Positions 11,409-22,527 of a stretch of DNA of 64,000 bases are shown piece after piece. This DNA comes from Caprimulgus europaeus (taxonomy: Eukaryota > Chordata > Aves > Caprimulgiformes > Caprimulgidae). The notes beneath the pieces were generated by a model, which saw nothing but the letters and a program-made list of their open reading frames with translations, was not told the origin of the DNA and searched no databases. The stretch's first letter is position 1. Every line of letters starts with the position of its first letter. A program made the translations under genes and the position numbers. Location: NCBI GenBank assembly GCA_907165065.1, contig OU015542.1:992001-1056000 (forward strand), written 5' to 3'.

Positions 11409-12494
11409 CAAAAATGTCTACTTCTTTCCAGCAAAGCAAGCAAAAAAATTAATGAGTTGACTTGAAGCTCTCAACATTGAAGTAATTTTGTATGACATGC
11501 AGACCCCACCTTGCCCAGCCCTGACACCCCAGAAGGAGAAGGCAATAACATTACTTTTCAATTTGATCTTGACTGCTGCTAATTTATTTCAGAGCTCTGG
11601 CCCTTCACTCTGCTTGAGCTGCTAACTAACCCAATCAAGATCTAGCTGCTGGTTACAGATGACCTGGTGAGGATAATTACATTAATACAACTGTCAGACT
11701 CTGAAGGGACATGGCAACAACTTCAGAAATGTTTGAAAGCCTTCTGAATACCAGGCACTGGAGCCCAAACTCAAGGCAAGTCCATGAGCCATGACCACTT
11801 TTCTTTAAGTGTGGCAAAATATATTTTAAGCAAAGCAAGTTGTTGTCTAAGCTGACCCACGGTGATGAGAAAGGGAAGGCCAGAGAGAAGTAACAAGCAC
11901 CCTCAGGTCTGTTCTTTTTGTGAGTAGGGATGCCCAGAGGCCTGAACTTCAGGCTTCCTTCATTTCATATGTATGGTGCATCATCCACACGGGAAAAAAA
12001 TCTGCAGAAAAGCACAACCAAGACTGCCACAGCTACAACTGCAGGGCATCATGTAACAGACATCCAGGGAGCATGCAATTTTCAACACCATGTAACACAC
12101 TCAAGAAGAGAAACTCAAAGACCACAAAGTGGTTGTGTCCAGTAGGAAATGAAAGGGAAACCCAAAGGTATTTCCAACATCTCAATCCCAGATGCAGAAA
12201 GCCAAACAAAAGGGGAAACAAAAAACAACAAGGTTCTCTGTCAGTAACAGAGGAAAATTATTTCCTGACCTGAATTTTGATCAACAAAACCCTGAGCATG
12301 CAAGCCAGACCCATCAGCCAGCCATCTACAAGATTCCTCAGTTTCCTACGAGCACAAGTACACCATGTCCTTTGGTTTTGCCGGTTTCCAATGCTCCAGC
12401 TCTACAAGTGGATATTTCCTATTTGTTAGAATAATGGAAACTCTTAACCACTCCTTCATATCTCTCTCAGTACTGTAGAACAACAGTGCATCCT
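11409..12494. other. Unique non-coding sequence
   Basis: No repeat or gene is recognised. The open frame at 11920-12273 has no family match that I can see and no supporting codon bias. Confidence 0.5.
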
Positions 12495-12605
12495 CAGCTC
12501 CATTTTATGAGTGGGGAAAGTAAGACACATCAGATGGATGAGACCTGTCCAAGAGAAGTAGAAGGCTCAAGAACAGAGCCCATGTTTTTTGTCTTCTAAC
12601 AGTTC
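12495..12605 (+). mobile_element. Possible MIR/L2-type relic
   Basis: The order CCATTTTATGAGTGGGGAAA, then ACCTGTCCAAG, then AACAGAGCCCATG resembles the mammalian-type MIR/L2 module (CATTTTACAGATGAGGAAAC, then ACTTGCCCAAGG, then a GCAGAGCC block). Such relics are old amniote repeats and also occur in birds. The match is by eye and short, so this stays tentative. Confidence 0.42.
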
Positions 12606-15419
12606 TAGTTTGAGGGATAAAAGCTCATCCTTTGTTAGTGAAAGACCATCCAAGTCCCCAGAAATATGTCAGAGTTTCTCCTCTCAAGAGGGAAGTTCTC
12701 TTTTACAAAGCCTTTTTCATCCCCAAAATGGACATATCTACAATGCACTTGAAACAAGTTCACACTAGTTTTAACAGGGACCTTCAGTCATTTCCACTAC
12801 CCTCACACGTTTACATGTGATGTCTACATCACACACCTCAGTGCAGCATAAAACCACTGAGCTGACACAGCTACCAGAAGCTTCTTGGTTTCTCAGAAGA
12901 GTAAATGAGATTCTGTAGAGCTGCCTGATGTAGCACTGTTCTAAACATCTAAAGATATTTCTTGTTTAATTAAGGCTTTTAGCAATAAAGCTTGTGAAGG
13001 TTTAGGAATAGAAAGCAGTTAGGCTCTTGAGAGTCCTAGCTACTAGTTTTCTTAACTTCTGTGATACACATATAAGCGTACTTGACACAGCACAAAAAAG
13101 GGTAGGACCCCGGGTGCAAGAGAGAAATTACTTATCTCTAAGAAAGGGTACACATTTCTATTAAGAGAATCAAAATAATTGACCTTGTAGTGACTTCTTT
13201 GATATTTTAGAACAGATGTACATGAACAATAAAAAGGTTTTGTCATCAGGCATATCTGTAAAATGTTAATGAAGCTTGTCAGTATGTTGTGTGGTGTTGG
13301 GATGGGACTCAGTGACAGCCTCAGTGTTCCAGGTGCTCTGTGGCACACATAAGTTGTGGACATGGTTTAAAAATACATATGGAGGCAGGACGGATTAGGC
13401 ATAAAAATAACATTTTGAGAGACAGAAAAGAAGCTGTTTCCAGACAATGAGACTGCTGTTCTCTAGGCTTCACGCTTGAGGAAAACTTGAATAAGTTAGG
13501 TTGTATGTAATCTTGCAGAAGAGAATCACCAACAGACTTCACACGTCTCATAATCTTAAAAACTTCCAAGGTATTTGACTGGTCTACATACCTGATGGTC
13601 CAAACCCTAGATTGCTGCTGTCTAGGTCAAAGCCACATGCCACATGCCACCAGAATCTGAGCTGCCCTCAGTCATTTTCCTGAAAGCAGAAAATAGTGCA
13701 ACACCCGTGGCAGACTCCCAAAACCAGACCTCCACCTGTATTTATAATGCAGGTGCCTATGAACTGAATCTACACTCTAGTTTCCAGTGATGTGGGGATT
13801 CACCAGAAAAACAAGATATCTCTTTGGAGCAAATGTTAGGGGATTGTTATCCTCTCTAGAACAGTGGACTCAGCTTTCCCTGGGCAGTTGGAAGCACATC
13901 ACTTCTAGTGGGGCAATCAGCAAGAAAAATGCTCTGGGCTCTGGAAAAGCACAACGTGGCTAGACACACCGTCATGGAAAACCCAGTGGGCTGTGCCTGT
14001 GGGGGTTAGGTATGATCTCTGTCCCTGAGGTGGAGAGGCAGGTCCGGCCCAGGGGGCAAGTGGGTGTCTTTGGTCTCTGGAAAAGAAATCTAGAGTGTTT
14101 CACAGAGAGAAAAAAGAGCATCTTAGAATAGCAGCTTGCTAAGAGGAAGCTTTAATCTAAAACATGACAACAACATAAATGATGGAAATCTGGACAAAAG
14201 TCAGAAATGGAGCAAGCAGGAGACACCGAGTCAACCTGGTAAACATCTCAGGTGCTTTATATTAGTTCAAAAGGAACAAGGAATAAGCAGAAGGAACTCA
14301 GAGTCTCAATTTATGCACAAAAATATGATTTAATTTTGGAAAGACTTTTTTTTTTCGAAAGTTGCACAGATGGGAAAAAGAGTTAGGGCTGACACAAGGC
14401 TGTGTAGGAAGCCCAGAAGGTAGAAAAGCACAGGAAGACTAAAAGCCTCCAGTAATGATAAATGCAAAAGCAAGCCAGAGACCTTTGTGATGCCTCACAT
14501 TATACCTATATAATCTCCTATCATAAAGATTGGGGGTACAAAGTTCTCTGCCCCTTCACACCACAGACATTACATAGAAACCCCCAAAGCACTGAAACTG
14601 GTGATTTCAGGGGTCTTAAAATACCCTGCTAATTCCTGGGTAAAGTATGCGGCAGGGTATAAATTTTCCAGAGGTTTTTGTAATGTGAAGGAAATAAATG
14701 CACAAAGTTGTAGAAAAAGATACTGGACAGACACTGTGATAGTGTTTGATCCTCACTAATAAGGAGAGAATGTGGCAAAAAGTCTGATCAAGAAATGACA
14801 GTAGTTAATGATCCTTATACTCCAAGTTTTAAGGAAACAGACTTCAAGAACTACAGAAAGTTGATTAGTGACCATAACAAAAGCAGCTGAACAGAATAGG
14901 AAGTTCAAGAGGACTAACAGCTTCTTATGTCAGCTGATAGCAAGGGTGTAACTTCAATTTATACCTAGGAAGTAGTGGCAGAGAAGAACTGGGAATTACC
15001 AGCTTGGCTAAATCAGTAGCAGCAAAAACAAGAAAAAAGGGTGACAAGTAGGTAAAATGTCTAAGGATATTATAGAATAGAAGAGATTACCAGAGATCAA
15101 GACCCAAATGAAACACTATCAGTAAGGGTCAGGAGGAGACATACCTCAAGCACTTCAGAAATAGAAGTCAGACCTTGGAAAGCACTCCTCAATAGAGAGA
15201 AAAAGCTCCTGTTAACAAAAGGATTAACACTGAACACTTACAGTAATGCTCATTAGCATTAGATTGTTCAAAAATACTTTCAAATCATCCTGGCCTAACG
15301 AAATTCACTCTGCTTCAGCCAGTTCTCAGATGTCTGTAATCTTCAGTTTTCTGGTTTTATTTGAAAGCAAGATAGGGTATAAGAAGGATGAAAAATGGCA
15401 TCCACAGTGTCTGTTTTGA
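12606..15419. other. Unique or unrecognisably old sequence
   Basis: No confident repeat or gene is seen. A T run lies near 14346. From about 14750 onward, phrases such as GAACTGGGAATTACCAG vaguely recall upstream CR1 coding sequence, so the ancient CR1 that follows may start earlier than annotated. I could not support a boundary there. Confidence 0.45.
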
Positions 15420-16745
15420 AACACCAAAGAAAGATGAATCAGAGAATTCTAGATTTATTCAGCCCTAGAGAAATGCAGATCCAAATAAAAAAAACATGAT
15501 TTTTAAAAACATAGAAGACAACAAGGAGATAACAACAGCCAACAGATGTGTAAGAAACTAATTATGTCAGACTAATGCAATTTCCATCTATGATAGAGTA
15601 ACAGGCTCTGCAGAGAAGGGAGAAGCAGTAAAGGTTCTATATCTTGATTTTAGGAAGAGTTCTGTCACAGGCTGGCTCATGTGACATTCTCATCAGAAAG
15701 TTAAGCAAACACAGGCTAGGTGAAAGCTCTGATAAGAAGTTTAAAAGCTGCGCTCAGGGAGCCGTTATCAGCAGTTTACTGCTAGTCTGGAACAATTACT
15801 CGAATGGGATTTTGTGGGCACCTGCGCTGGGTCTGATAGTAGTCAATATTTTTATTACTAGCTTAAATAATGGAATGAAACATGTAATTATTATGTTTTC
15901 ACTTAAGATGAAAGGACTGGAAACGAGAATTGAAATTAAAAATGTTCTTGACAAATTGGAGAAACAGGAAAACCAGTATGCATTTCAGGAAGGATGTATG
16001 CACGCTTATACGGTTAAGGAAAAAAATACAATTAATTCTTAAAAAAAAAAAAAAACAGAGGAATGAGTGGCTGGAGACAGATACAGAAGCAAAAGAACTG
16101 GAAGGCAAGGCCTAATGTTGAAACCTCATGACCATGACAGGCAACTTATGACATGCCTTAGCTCTACAGGGCAAATATAAGACACATGCAATACATGTTG
16201 TGGTCCACTCGCTTCATATCAGACCTCGGCTGCAGGAGCAGACTCTTCTGGGCACTGCTGTTAGGAGCATTGTTCCAAGAAGTGGTGTGGAGTTATTGAG
16301 AACAGTCCAGAAGCAAGAACAAGACTGGAAGTCTGGAAATATGACTTGTGTGGAAAGTAGCCTGGGCAACCTTATCTAAATCTGATATTTTTCTGTGATA
16401 TAGGGAAAGGCTAGAGGAACCAAGGTCCCTTTATTCTTGAGAACAGATAGGTGAGAGCAGACATGATAGTTGCCTTCAGGTGTACAAAAGACAGTTAAAC
16501 AAATGGAAGGAATATTTTTGCCCTTGTTCAGTGTGGGCATAAAGTGCAACACAGACCAGTGTGGTTAGACATTGGAGAGAGCTCTCTAGCAGGGCAACTA
16601 GTAAAGAGATTAAGGAGATTTTCCCAGGGAATGTGTGCATCCTTCATCTCTGTGGAGTTTTAAGAGCAGGATGGGTAATAACAATAGGAGTCACACAGGT
16701 CACTCCTGCCTTTGTCAGGTCAATGGTTTGGACAAACACCCAAAT
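15420..16745 (+). mobile_element. Ancient CR1 LINE with decayed reverse-transcriptase region
   Basis: This is an old, long CR1 remnant. The order of CR1 coding landmarks is visible: a TGTCAGACTAATGCAATTTC and GATAGAGTAACAGG segment, then TATCTTGATTTTAGGAAG. An open stretch at 15644-16042 then resembles the CR1 reverse transcriptase, with SCDILIRKLSKHRLGE, AQGAVISSLLLVW and NIFITSLNNGMK in order. The catalytic aspartate-pair box is not found and the conserved PQGS-type motif reads APALG, so it is inactive. Further on, GACAAATTGGAGAAACAGG, TTGAGAACAG and GACATGATAGTTGCCTTCAG continue the same order in other frames. An A15 run (16040-16054) interrupts it. Ends are approximate. It is clearly older than the other CR1 copies. 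Confidence 0.75.
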
Positions 16746-18844
16746 CCCTTCTGTTCAGATTTTCCATAGTTTTCATGTAGCAGAGGAACACAGAGTTCAT
16801 GTAAACCATGATTTTCTAGAGTCAAGTAAGCTCCAAATTTGGTTATAAAGGCACTGCCTTCCAATAAAACTGCTGAACTCTCCAGTTCAGACTCTCCAGT
16901 CTCCCCAGTTTTTCTTCAGGATCGATGATTCTTCATTACCTTCAAGCTTCATTGGCTTCTTTATTAAAATTTGTTGTGAATGCAAGTGGCTGTGTCTTGT
17001 TTGGCTGCCAGCTAAGTTAAATTATCACAATCTCCTATGGTTTCGATGCCTTGAGAAGGAAGCAGTAGATACCTACATAGATACTCAGTCTGACAGCCAG
17101 GCTCAGTCAGCAATTTTGTCTGAGCCATGACCTGGGTGTTAAAGCATGCAGGCCCATGGCAAAGCACTGATAGAGATATACAGCGATGATGAGAGTTAGA
17201 CACAGACCCACATCCCTTAAAGCAGCACAGCACTGTTTTGACTCTTCTAATAGCAGTCACAACAATTACAAATTCGATGGTACCTTCATGCCAGCCTGGC
17301 TCTTCGTGTTTCATTGTTATCCCGGGACACTTAGTTACTCTATGGGCAGTTAATACCTCTCTGTTGAGTTTTACAGGCTGGATTGTGCCTTCCTCTGAAC
17401 CTTATTAGCATTTTGTCTATGCAGTTTGTCTGCAGGAGATAACTACTTGGATACCTCTTTTGGTCAATGTTTTAGTAAAACTTTTATATGGGTTATAATC
17501 TCATCAGTGCACTAACAAGGCTTTCAGCTTTTTTCCTAGGTTTTGTATTTCCTGCTATAAATCTGTAGCCTCACATTTTTGGTTGAGCGCCAGTATTTTC
17601 ATGCTCCTGGTTCTTCTGTCCTTATTTCTAGAAACCTACAGCGTTCCACCTGCTCATAAGTCATTCACTCTCACTTCTGTGGCTTGTTATCACTTAACAT
17701 CCTGTAGCAGTCTTAACATAAGGTTAGCCCTTTTAGAAGAAAAGAGAAGTACAAGAATTTATAGAATATAACACTCCTACAAAAGGCATACAAGAAAGGG
17801 AGGTCACAAAGGCTCATGAACAGACTTAAAGGTTAGAGAAAAAATTTGGGAGCTTCATCTGAGTGGTGAAGGCTTCAGTGGAGACATCTAAAGCTGAGCT
17901 AAAAAACCACATCAGTGTAGATTGGGAACCAATCACTTCATCCTGATATCAGCACTTGTAAGATTGGATGGATTGTCCCATGTAGATACTGATCACTTTC
18001 TGTTCACTTGCAGTCCAGGGTGAGCTGTTCATGGTCAGTCATCCTCACTGAAGTCATCTGACCTTGGGTTAAATTAATGATACTGAGACCCCTACAAGAA
18101 GATGTATGATGTTATGGCAGCTCACTTGTGATTCTGTCCTAGGATTCAATACACATATATTTCTTGGAGGAGAAATATATACATCTCATGTCTTTCTAAG
18201 AGACAAGAGAAAAGCATAACCAATGTCCTTTAGACCCTTCTAGTAGGAAGCAGTATCTCTTCTTTCTCCAAAATATTTTCACAAAAAAAAATCTGTTGAT
18301 ATAGATTTGCCTGAAGTAGAAGTGAAGTGTGTAACTAGTCAGTGAAGGAACACCTACCTCAAGCAACCAGACAAGTAAAGACACAGTTTAGACCAGCAAG
18401 ATAATATTTACAGCAATACCGTTAAGACCTAAGTCCAACGGGAAGCAGGACAAGCAGCTTTTTTTTTTTTAATCAGAATTTGCAAATTTGTTGGAGTTAA
18501 AATATTTCCTGTAAATGGTTCCAATTAGAGGAAACACAAGTGGGACTGACACAGGTTTCAAAGCTTCTTGTTTCTCTTCTGTTTCTCAGGAGGCTGCCAA
18601 GGCATCCAGACTCCTTCTCAGCTGGCTGACAGCAGAATGAGTGCCTGGAAGTCATGGGAAAACACCCACTCAGGCTCATCCACAATGCTGCAGTGGGCAT
18701 GAACACCAAAGATTTCTGGATCCAGTGGTCCTTGTCAGCCTGCCACCCAGCCCACTGCAGAATGATTCTCATCATTATGGCTTGGGAAAAATTTTAGTTT
18801 CTGTTAAGTTTTTAATTTGGTTACTTCTTTGTGTGTTCTGAAAT
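16746..18844. other. Unique non-coding sequence
   Basis: No repeat family or exon is recognised. A T10 run lies near 18462-18471. The minus-strand open frames at 17012-17314 and 18497-18775 match nothing that I recognise. Confidence 0.5.
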
Positions 18845-19664
18845 ACAGCAAAATCTGGACACACTGGAGAGCTGGGTGGAAAGGAACCTGATGAGGTTCA
18901 ACAAGAGCAAGTGCAGAGTCCTTCACCTGGGGAGGAATAACCCCAGGCACCAGTACAGGTTGGGGCTGACCTGCTGGAGAGGAGCTCTGAGGAAAAGGAC
19001 CTGGGTGTGGTGGAGGACAGCAGGGTGGCCATGAGCCAGCAGTCTGCCCTTGTGTCCAGGAAGGCCAGCGGTGTCTTGGGGTGCATTAAAAAGAATTTGG
19101 CCAGCAGGTCCAGGGGGGTTCTCCTCCCCCTCTACTCTGCCCTGGTGAGGCAACATCTGGAGTCCTGTGTCCAGTTCTGGGCTCCCCAGTTCAAGAAGGG
19201 CAGGGATCTTCTGGAGAGAGTCCAGGGGAGGCCACAGAGATGCTGAGGGGCCTGGAGCATCTTTCTGATGAGGAGAGGCTGAGAGAGCTGGGACTGTTCA
19301 GCCTGGAGAAGATTGAGAGGAGACCTTATCAATGTCTATAAATATCTGAAGTGTGGGGGCCAAATGGATGGGGCCGGGCTCTTCTCAGTGGTGCCCAGTG
19401 ACAGGACAAGGGGCAATGGGCACAAACTGGGACACCAGGAGTTCCAGACAAACTTCTTTCCAGAGAAACTTCTTTCCTGTGAGGGTGCCGAAGCCCTGGG
19501 CCAGGCTGTCCAGAGAGGGTGTGGAGTCTCCATCTCTGGAGATGTTCAAACCCACCTGGACACTTTCCTGTGCAACCTGGTGTAGGGAACCTGCTTTGGC
19601 AGGGGGGTTGCACTGGATGATCTCCTGAGGTCCCTGCCAACCCCACCACTCTGGGATTCTGTGA
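18845..19664 (+). mobile_element. CR1 LINE, longest young copy, with C-terminal RT remnant
   Basis: About 820 bp of CR1 are present, from the end of the reverse-transcriptase region through the 3' UTR to CTGGGATTCTGTGA. Translated landmarks appear in the right order: [20 protein letters not shown], then [64 protein letters not shown] and VPSDRTRGNGHKL. They fall in different frames, with breaks near 18965, 19225 and 19315 and a stop at 19244, so no functional protein is encoded. It is 5'-truncated just inside the reverse-transcriptase region. The 3' part shares the GTGCAACCTGGTGTAGGGAA signature with 4598 and 60005. The 235-bp dispersed repeat starts 142 bp downstream. Confidence 0.93.
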
Positions 19665-19806
19665 AAATTGAATCGCTTTCCTCCACTTGTGGTTTCCCTA
19701 AACCAAAATAAACTCTTCCAGGATATTCTTCCTGGAAAGTCTATATCCATGCTGGAGCTCTTCTCTCACCTGTGTTAGATGAAGCCTGCAACTTTCCACA
19801 CAGCAG

Positions 19807-20041
19807 CTGGCATTACCATGCCACCAAACCTCCAAGTGCAGGGCAAAGAGTAAGGCGGGCAGAGACAGCAGGATCTCAGCTGTGCACTATGGGATTTGCC
19901 AAGGTAACTACTAATAACCAGGGCCAGACGCTTCCTCTTGCACCAAAGGGCATGGGAATCAGACCCTCAGATGAATCTGAGCTGAAGAAATGTTTCCTTC
20001 TGCACTAGTCCTCTCTTTTCCTCTCTAGGAGTCTCTGTGAG
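19807..20041 (+). repeat. 235-bp dispersed repeat, copy 1
   Basis: From CTGGCATTACCATGCC onward this stretch is nearly identical to 39172-39405. In the first roughly 197 bases I count four substitutions. The last roughly 38 bases differ more, with about eight. Flanks are unrelated. This copy ends CTCTAGGAGTCTCTGTGAG, without an octamer tail. It lies just downstream of a same-strand CR1. I recognise no known family in it, and it has no tRNA-type promoter boxes. A frame is open through it here (start at 19772), but copy 2 has a stop in the same frame. See findings. Confidence 0.9.
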
Positions 20042-20739
20042 ATGGAACCAGACCTCACAGATGGTCCACATGATACCCACAGTGGTTCAGTGAATGCTCC
20101 TTTCCCCCTTTCTTGTTGAAAATACCTTCTCCAGAATTGCTGAAGGGGAAAATCAAGTTTTTTTAATAGCCTGTGAGCTAAAAACAATAATAAAATTACA
20201 TCCTAGAGGATGTTTTCTGAGGATCCCAAGGCAGGGAAAGGAGCTGACCACCTGCTGCTGCCTCTTGAAATTGCTCAACTCTGCTACTGGTGAGGAAAGG
20301 CTGGAGTTTCTGCTTCACTTTCTTCTTTGTCATCAGAGTATCTTTTAAGACTTACAACAAATGATGGTGCCAGAAAATGTTCTGTTGTTCCGTACAAGAA
20401 CAACTCCCTGTTATTGGGCTGGGGGAAATAGCTGATTTTTCAGTTTGACAGCAAAATTGAAAAATCAAGTGGAAAAAAAGGGCTGTGTTTGGATCATACT
20501 GGAATATTATTTTTCTTGCTATACCAAAAAACGCTGTTCCATTCAGCATGAAATATTTCATACATTCCCAAATGAAATGTTTGATTTTTGTGCACTTGTC
20601 AGAAAAGCAAAGAAACTAAAAGGAGAGATTCACAAACATCATATCAGGCTCAAGTACTGCATGCCTTACTGCTAGGAGATCCTGTTCTGCCTCTGAAATA
20701 TCTTACTTCCCAGGAGGACAAAGCCACAATTGCACTTAA
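20042..20739. other. Unique non-coding sequence
   Basis: No repeat or gene is recognised between the dispersed repeat and the candidate conserved block that follows. Confidence 0.5.
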
Positions 20740-21330
20740 AATCCAGTAATGTTCATTACTCGGTTATGCAGTACTGAGTGTAAGTGATGAACATCTGTGT
20801 ATTAAGAAAATGGCTCCATTCCTCACTGGTTTCAATCTTTGAATGCCCTCAGGACATCATTCCAGCTATTGGGCTAAGCTGGCACATTAGCAAATTACAA
20901 TTAAAATGTAAATGTATTTCAGAATTTTAATTTAAGTACGCAAACGTGAAAGAATTGATAAGGGAGGTGTATCATAACACTTTTTTTCCTTATTTCCTTA
21001 TTTCTTTATCTAACCAGAGGCTTCATAAGAAGCAGAGAGGCATTATCTTATTTATTTAACTTCTGAACCTCTGTAAATGCAAAATGCCTTAAACTATTAA
21101 GAAAGAAGATAATATCCTGACTTCCAGTGTGAACTTTACTTTTGCCAGGAATTCCAAAGGAAAGAGAGAGGTGAGAGACGTGTCTTTTCTTAATCTTAAC
21201 TGGCAAATCAATTAATTAATATTCAAGCCTGTTGAACAAACCCGAGGGCAAAGTTTTTTAAAGATAATTAGATAGCTGAAGTACATTAATATTGCCCCAA
21301 TTGCCCCAAAAGAAATCATCAGTAAGGGAC
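20740..21330. promoter_or_regulatory. Candidate conserved non-coding element
   Basis: This block is free of recognisable repeats and rich in TAATTA-like homeodomain-type sites (for example ATTAATTAAT at 21211-21220). Its texture is AT-rich without simple repeats, which is typical of vertebrate conserved non-coding elements. This is an impression from composition only, as no alignment was possible. Confidence 0.25.
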
Positions 21331-21490
21331 AATAACAGTTAGGAGTATGAAGGGAAAGATACTGTAATAAAATCAAAAAGTAAGTGAAAAAACTTAGAAG
21401 ACTTTAAAAGTATCCCAGCAAATGTCAGCATACATGTCTGTACCTCCAAGAAGGAAAAACCTGAATTAGTTTTCTGCACCAGAAGGAGTG

Positions 21491-21625
21491 AATCACAGAA
21501 TCACAAAATACCAGGTTGGAAGGGACCCGAAGGATTATTTGGTCCAACCGTCCTTGGCAAAATTTGGTCAAGACAAGATGGCCTAACACCCTGTCCAGCT
21601 GAATCTTAGAAGGGTCCAAGTGACA
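21491..21625 (-). mobile_element. CR1 LINE 3'-end fragment, older type
   Basis: The plus strand begins AATCACAGAATCACAAAATA and continues AGGTTGGAAGGGACCCGAAG, TGGTCCAACCGTCC and CCTAACACCCTGTCCAGCTG, which is a reverse-oriented CR1 3' UTR. Its internal sequence differs from the three main groups in this window. The longest open frame in the window (21425-21979, minus strand) runs into it by chance. Confidence 0.85.
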
Positions 21626-22350
21626 CTTTATTGTCTCTACCGCAGGTAATGAATAACTATGGATGTGACTGCTATCTTCTTTTCCCATTTCACAATTTGA
21701 GAGTAATAGAGATGTCCTTAAAAAAAGAACAAAAATGTCACAAAATAGCAAAGGCACAGTCTCAGTGGGATAAGATAGACCAGTGTAGAGGAGTCCTGAA
21801 AGGTTAAACAAGAGAAACTTATCTTTCCACAAACAGATGGATAGCACACTCATGTCCGCTGGTATGCTGCATGCAACCACCAGAGCATCACTTATCATCC
21901 TTGAAGTTATTGTGTGTTTGCCTGACCCAGCATCACAAACAGCAGTGGCAAAATCTCCTCTGATTTGATGATCTCGCACAGTGGATGGCCATTGTCAGCC
22001 AGCAGTGCTCCAAAGGAAGAAGGGCCAAGGTGTCCTCTACAAGTCCTGGTCACAGACTTAGAAGCTGATACAAGCTGAAAGGGTTCTCTGAAGGGCTCTG
22101 GTCCAACCTCCAATGAAGACAGATCTTTGATAAAAGTTTTCATGGACTTATCTAGTGACTCTTCACTAAGAAAAGATCTCCTGTAGGAAATCCTCTTTGG
22201 ATTCTGTCAGCTTCTGGTCTCTGTTCAGAAGAGCTAACAAGTTGGAGGAACACAGTCATCCTCCAGAAAATTTCAAGAGTCTGCAAAGGTGGACATCAGG
22301 GCATGGCTTATAGCAGAGAATAGGACTGCCCTGGAAGAAGCTTGGGGGAC
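21626..22350. other. Unique non-coding sequence
   Basis: No repeat or gene is recognised. The minus-strand open frame entering from the CR1 has no identifiable domain. Confidence 0.5.
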
Positions 22351-22527
22351 TCTGCCTTTCCCACCTCAAACCAGAGCACCAGTTATTCAAGAAGAGGTGA
22401 CCCTGGAGCACAGGAGCGATATCTCCCATGTAAGGAACAGATAAACACTGTTTAGGATGGGCAAGGAAATAATTTGCAAAGTGGGTTTTTTTGGCAGTCT
22501 GCCCTGTGCAGAGATGACAAGACAGTG
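22351..22527. repeat. About 178-bp direct repeat, copy 1
   Basis: From TCTGCCTTTCCCACCTC to GATGACAAGACAGTG this stretch matches 24989-25167 with roughly a dozen substitutions and small length changes (a 3-bp gap and a 2-bp gap). Weak similarity continues a short way upstream, and none is seen downstream. The family is not recognised. The minus strand keeps a short common open stretch (FLAHPKQCLSVPY) in both copies. Confidence 0.9.

Noticed and set aside
21425-21979. 184-codon minus-strand open frame, the longest in the window
   Set aside because: It runs into the 3' UTR end of a CR1 and its upstream part has no domain, splice or codon support. A frame of this length is only moderately above chance for 64 kb of DNA.
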